Assembly: GCA_026874595.1 (NCBI GenBank)
Contig: CM049317.1
Span: 14,870,882 to 14,934,881, forward strand
Origin: Sipunculus nudus
Lineage: Eukaryota > Annelida > Sipuncula > Golfingiida > Sipunculidae
Reading direction: 5' to 3'
Length of the DNA stretch: 64,000 bases
The position numbers were made by a program, and so were the translations under genes. A model generated the notes under the pieces. The model made no database searches, was not told where the DNA came from, and saw only the letters and a list, made by a program, of their open reading frames with translations. Positions 61,560 through 64,000 of this stretch are shown piece by piece. Within the stretch, counting starts at the first letter, position 1. Each line of letters opens with the position of its first letter.

Positions 61560-61744
61560 TGAGTAAAATAAAATCTCATCTAATGACCAGCTCAGTTTAG
61601 CGACAACCTCAAAATAACGACAAATTTTTCACAATGCCGAATTTTTTGTGCTCTGTACATCAGACGTCACTTAGACAACCTCTTCAAAAATGCCCCCACT
61701 TAATCGAGATTCCGTTCTTGGTTTTAATTCCGAGGTTTTACTGC
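61560..61744. mobile_element. Probable pogo-like MITE, about 185 bp
   Basis: The high end reads CGAGGTTTTACTG, the reverse complement of CAGTAAAACCTCG, a typical pogo-type terminus. The low end (GAGTAAAATAAAATCTCATC) is a diverged inverted partner. Non-coding. Confidence 0.4.
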
Positions 61745-62749
61745 ATAAAGTTTTCACTTCAGACTAAAGTTAAGGCTTTCTCTTGAAACATTTTCTACCA
61801 TGTATACAGAAATGCCAATTTCTTTTACAAGCATCCATATTCTTGGGTGTAGTATATTTCACCGGAGTTTTCTACACATTCAATATTAATAATCAACAAT
61901 TAACAAAGCAGCAACATCACAAAACTTGTGCCGCAAACCACAACTAATTCCAGCAATTCAAACATGCCACATGGAGCAATCAATTATATTCATCCTTCTT
62001 ACCCATCCCACAAAACCACTTACTCTAACAGTGATAGACACTGCAAGATATAGTCCTTATTACAGCAAAGGTCAGCATTTAATGACTTAAGAAAGCGCAT
62101 TCTCAAAAGCAGAAACAAATTTTCAGTATGTAAGGCTTTTAGCAGGATTGAGATTAGATTTAAGTTCCTAAATAACTTGTTCATAGGATAACATTAAAAC
62201 CTGTCTGGCTCGGATTTCAAGAATAAAAGCTTATTGTATTGTGCCCAAGTGAGCAAAAAATCCTGTTCTGGTTAAAAGCTTATCTTAATCCCACATCTGG
62301 TATTTTTATTTCTGTAACTGTGCCAAAATAATATATCACTGTTTTCATTGCCTCTCTGCTAACTTAAGACTAGAACAAAGCAACAGTTCACAGCTGATTT
62401 CAATCAAACAATGGCAAAATATTCTATCACAATTTCATCTAAAAAAGTTAGTTTGCCTGTCAAGACAACAATCAGATCACTGACATGAACACTGAAGTTT
62501 CATTTTTCCAATTTATCAGGATATTATATATAAAATATACCCAGAAGCTGTGCATGTTGTTTATGAAAGTAAACAATATCTACAAAGTATAAAATGTTAC
62601 ACCCATATTCCAATAAAGTTTCAGTTATTCATAAATATCTGATAAACAATGTTAAATAACCACAACAAAACACAGTCCCAAGATATCCCAAAGTTAGTAC
62701 CATGCTAGCGTAAAGCCATGCTGTTAGTCACTTGAAGGCAAAACTACAG

Positions 62750-64000
62750 AAAACTAGATGTGTCAGAATGACAAGAATGCCCCCGCCTGGGGCAAATTAG
62801 AAACATTTGTTAAATTTTGTAAACATTTTTTAAGTTCAGGAGGTGTCATATGGTCAAAAGTAGGTCAACAAGGGCAAAATGCAAACTTGATCTGTAACGG
62901 GTCATTATCAAGCAACACACCAAAAATCAGGCCAGTATCTGCAGGCATTGTGAAAAAAAGTCCATACGTGCATTTTCATAAAAATTTCTGTCTTTCATGA
63001 AATTTTCTATGTTCAGGATCTGTCATATGGTCAAAAATAAGTCAACTGGGGCGAAACGCGAACTTGATCTGAAAGTGGTCATTATGCGCCAACAGACCAA
63101 ACATTAGGCTAATATCTGTAAGCATTGCATTGCAAAACTAGAATATTAGCAAAAGTTGATAATCAGTTATACTTTTAAATTGGAGAGGTATGTACCATGT
63201 TTCATAACAATCCACCAAATGCTTCCTGAGAAATAAGCTCCTAAGTTTTTTTCTATACTAAGCTCTGTGACCTTGAAAAGTAGGTCAAGATCACTTATCT
63301 TTGAACTTGACCAAAATTTTGTAAATATCATGCATTAGCACTGAAGAAATTAAGTTCCTGTGTTGAATACCTTTGGAGATATCCTGCACAAAAGGCCAAA
63401 ATTGAAAAATCTGATTAAAAATTCATTAAAAAATCAGAAATTGTATGTGGTGCCACCAAAATAGTGCAGCACTCACAGACCATCATTCCAAATGATCATA
63501 GTAACTTTAGTGAAAATCCACACAATGGTTCCTGAGATATAAGCTTCTGAGTGTTTTTGTATAATCAGCTCTAAAACAAAGAAAAATAGGTCAAGGTCAC
63601 CCATCTTTGCACTTGACCAAGATTTTGTTGATATACATCTTCACTGATGAAATAAAATTCCAACGGTGAATCCTTTTAGAGATATCCCGCTCACAAGGCC
63701 AAAATTGAAAAATCCGAATAAAAATTGATTAAAAAATCAGAAATTGCAGATGGCGCCACCAAAATTGTGCAGCACATACAGACAACCAGTCCAAATGATC
63801 ATAGTAAGTTTTGTGAAAATCCACACAATGGTTCCTGAGATATAAGCTTCTGAGTATTTTTCTATAATCAGCTCTAAAATGTAGAAAAATGGGTCAAGGT
63901 CACCCATCTTCGAACTTGACCGAGATTTTATCGATATACATCTTCACTGATGAAATAAAATTCCAACAGTGAATCCTTTTAGAGATATCCCACTCATAAG
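62750..64000. repeat. Dispersed element with about 305-bp tandem units, continuing past the window
   Basis: The phrase TTCCTGAGA(A/T)ATAAGCT recurs at 63223, 63530 and 63832, each followed by AGGTCAAG(G/A)TCAC and CTTGACC(A/G). Gene-like open frames are absent except a chance 80-codon frame at 62758. The TGGCGCCACCAAAA motif links it to the element at 6770-8045. Confidence 0.65.

Noticed and set aside
62758-63000. 80-codon plus-strand open frame
   Set aside because: Lies inside a dispersed tandem repeat whose neighbouring degenerate copy (from about 63000) does not keep the frame open.
1-64000. tRNA, rRNA or snRNA genes
   Set aside because: No A/B-box pair, rRNA core or snRNA motif recognised on reading either strand; a tRNAscan/Infernal run would be needed to exclude degenerate copies.

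Overview
The window is 64 kb of AT-rich eukaryotic genomic DNA dominated by one large, intron-rich gene on the minus strand. I reconstruct 39 coding exons between 59508 (5' end in the window) and 1751 (stop codon). They all have GT-AG borders and consistent codon phase, and together encode about 4,115 residues. The protein is recognisable as the invertebrate ortholog of KMT2C/KMT2D (MLL3/MLL4), the H3K4 methyltransferase of the COMPASS-like enhancer complex. The C-terminus is complete: extended PHD finger, FYRN, FYRC, WDR5-binding Win motif, SET and post-SET. The N-terminal PHD fingers and HMG box lie beyond position 64000. Introns of 0.1-9 kb, single-gene KMT2C/D character, many dispersed repeats and long poly-G tracts suggest a lophotrochozoan, most likely a bivalve or other mollusc. 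The organism assignment is inference.

Layout from low to high coordinate (3' to 5' of the gene): 1-1750, 3' UTR and flank with a candidate poly(A) signal. 1751-4826, SET/post-SET, Win motif and end of FYRC. 4740-5840, an 88-bp tandem array made of copies of a splice acceptor plus the start of the adjoining exon. 6363-12003, FYRC, FYRN and extended PHD finger. 12547-16654, a cysteine cluster and a conserved linker. 16880-20630, 28264-30172 and 38466-40437, related dispersed elements ending in a terminal hairpin. 20881-33700, disordered Pro/Gln-rich and basic exons, including a polyglutamine exon with an LXXLL motif. 33701-42843, a 9.1-kb intron. 42844-48331, coiled-coil exons. 49522-54839, a single 5.3-kb exon. 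55142-59508, more Pro/Met/Gln-rich exons. 59509-64000, an upstream intron with small inverted-repeat elements, a possible small extra exon and a tandem 300-bp repeat.

Two features stand out. First, the 5.3-kb exon carries about 48 tandem copies of a Cys/His motif of the form C-[TS]-D-G-x-H-C-G-E, an array of roughly 900 residues that I do not know from any described KMT2 protein. Second, the intron before the exon that finishes FYRC contains 11 extra near-identical copies of that exon's own 3' splice site and first ~65 coding bases. All of these are met by the transcription machinery before the productive acceptor. I see no second protein-coding gene that I can support.
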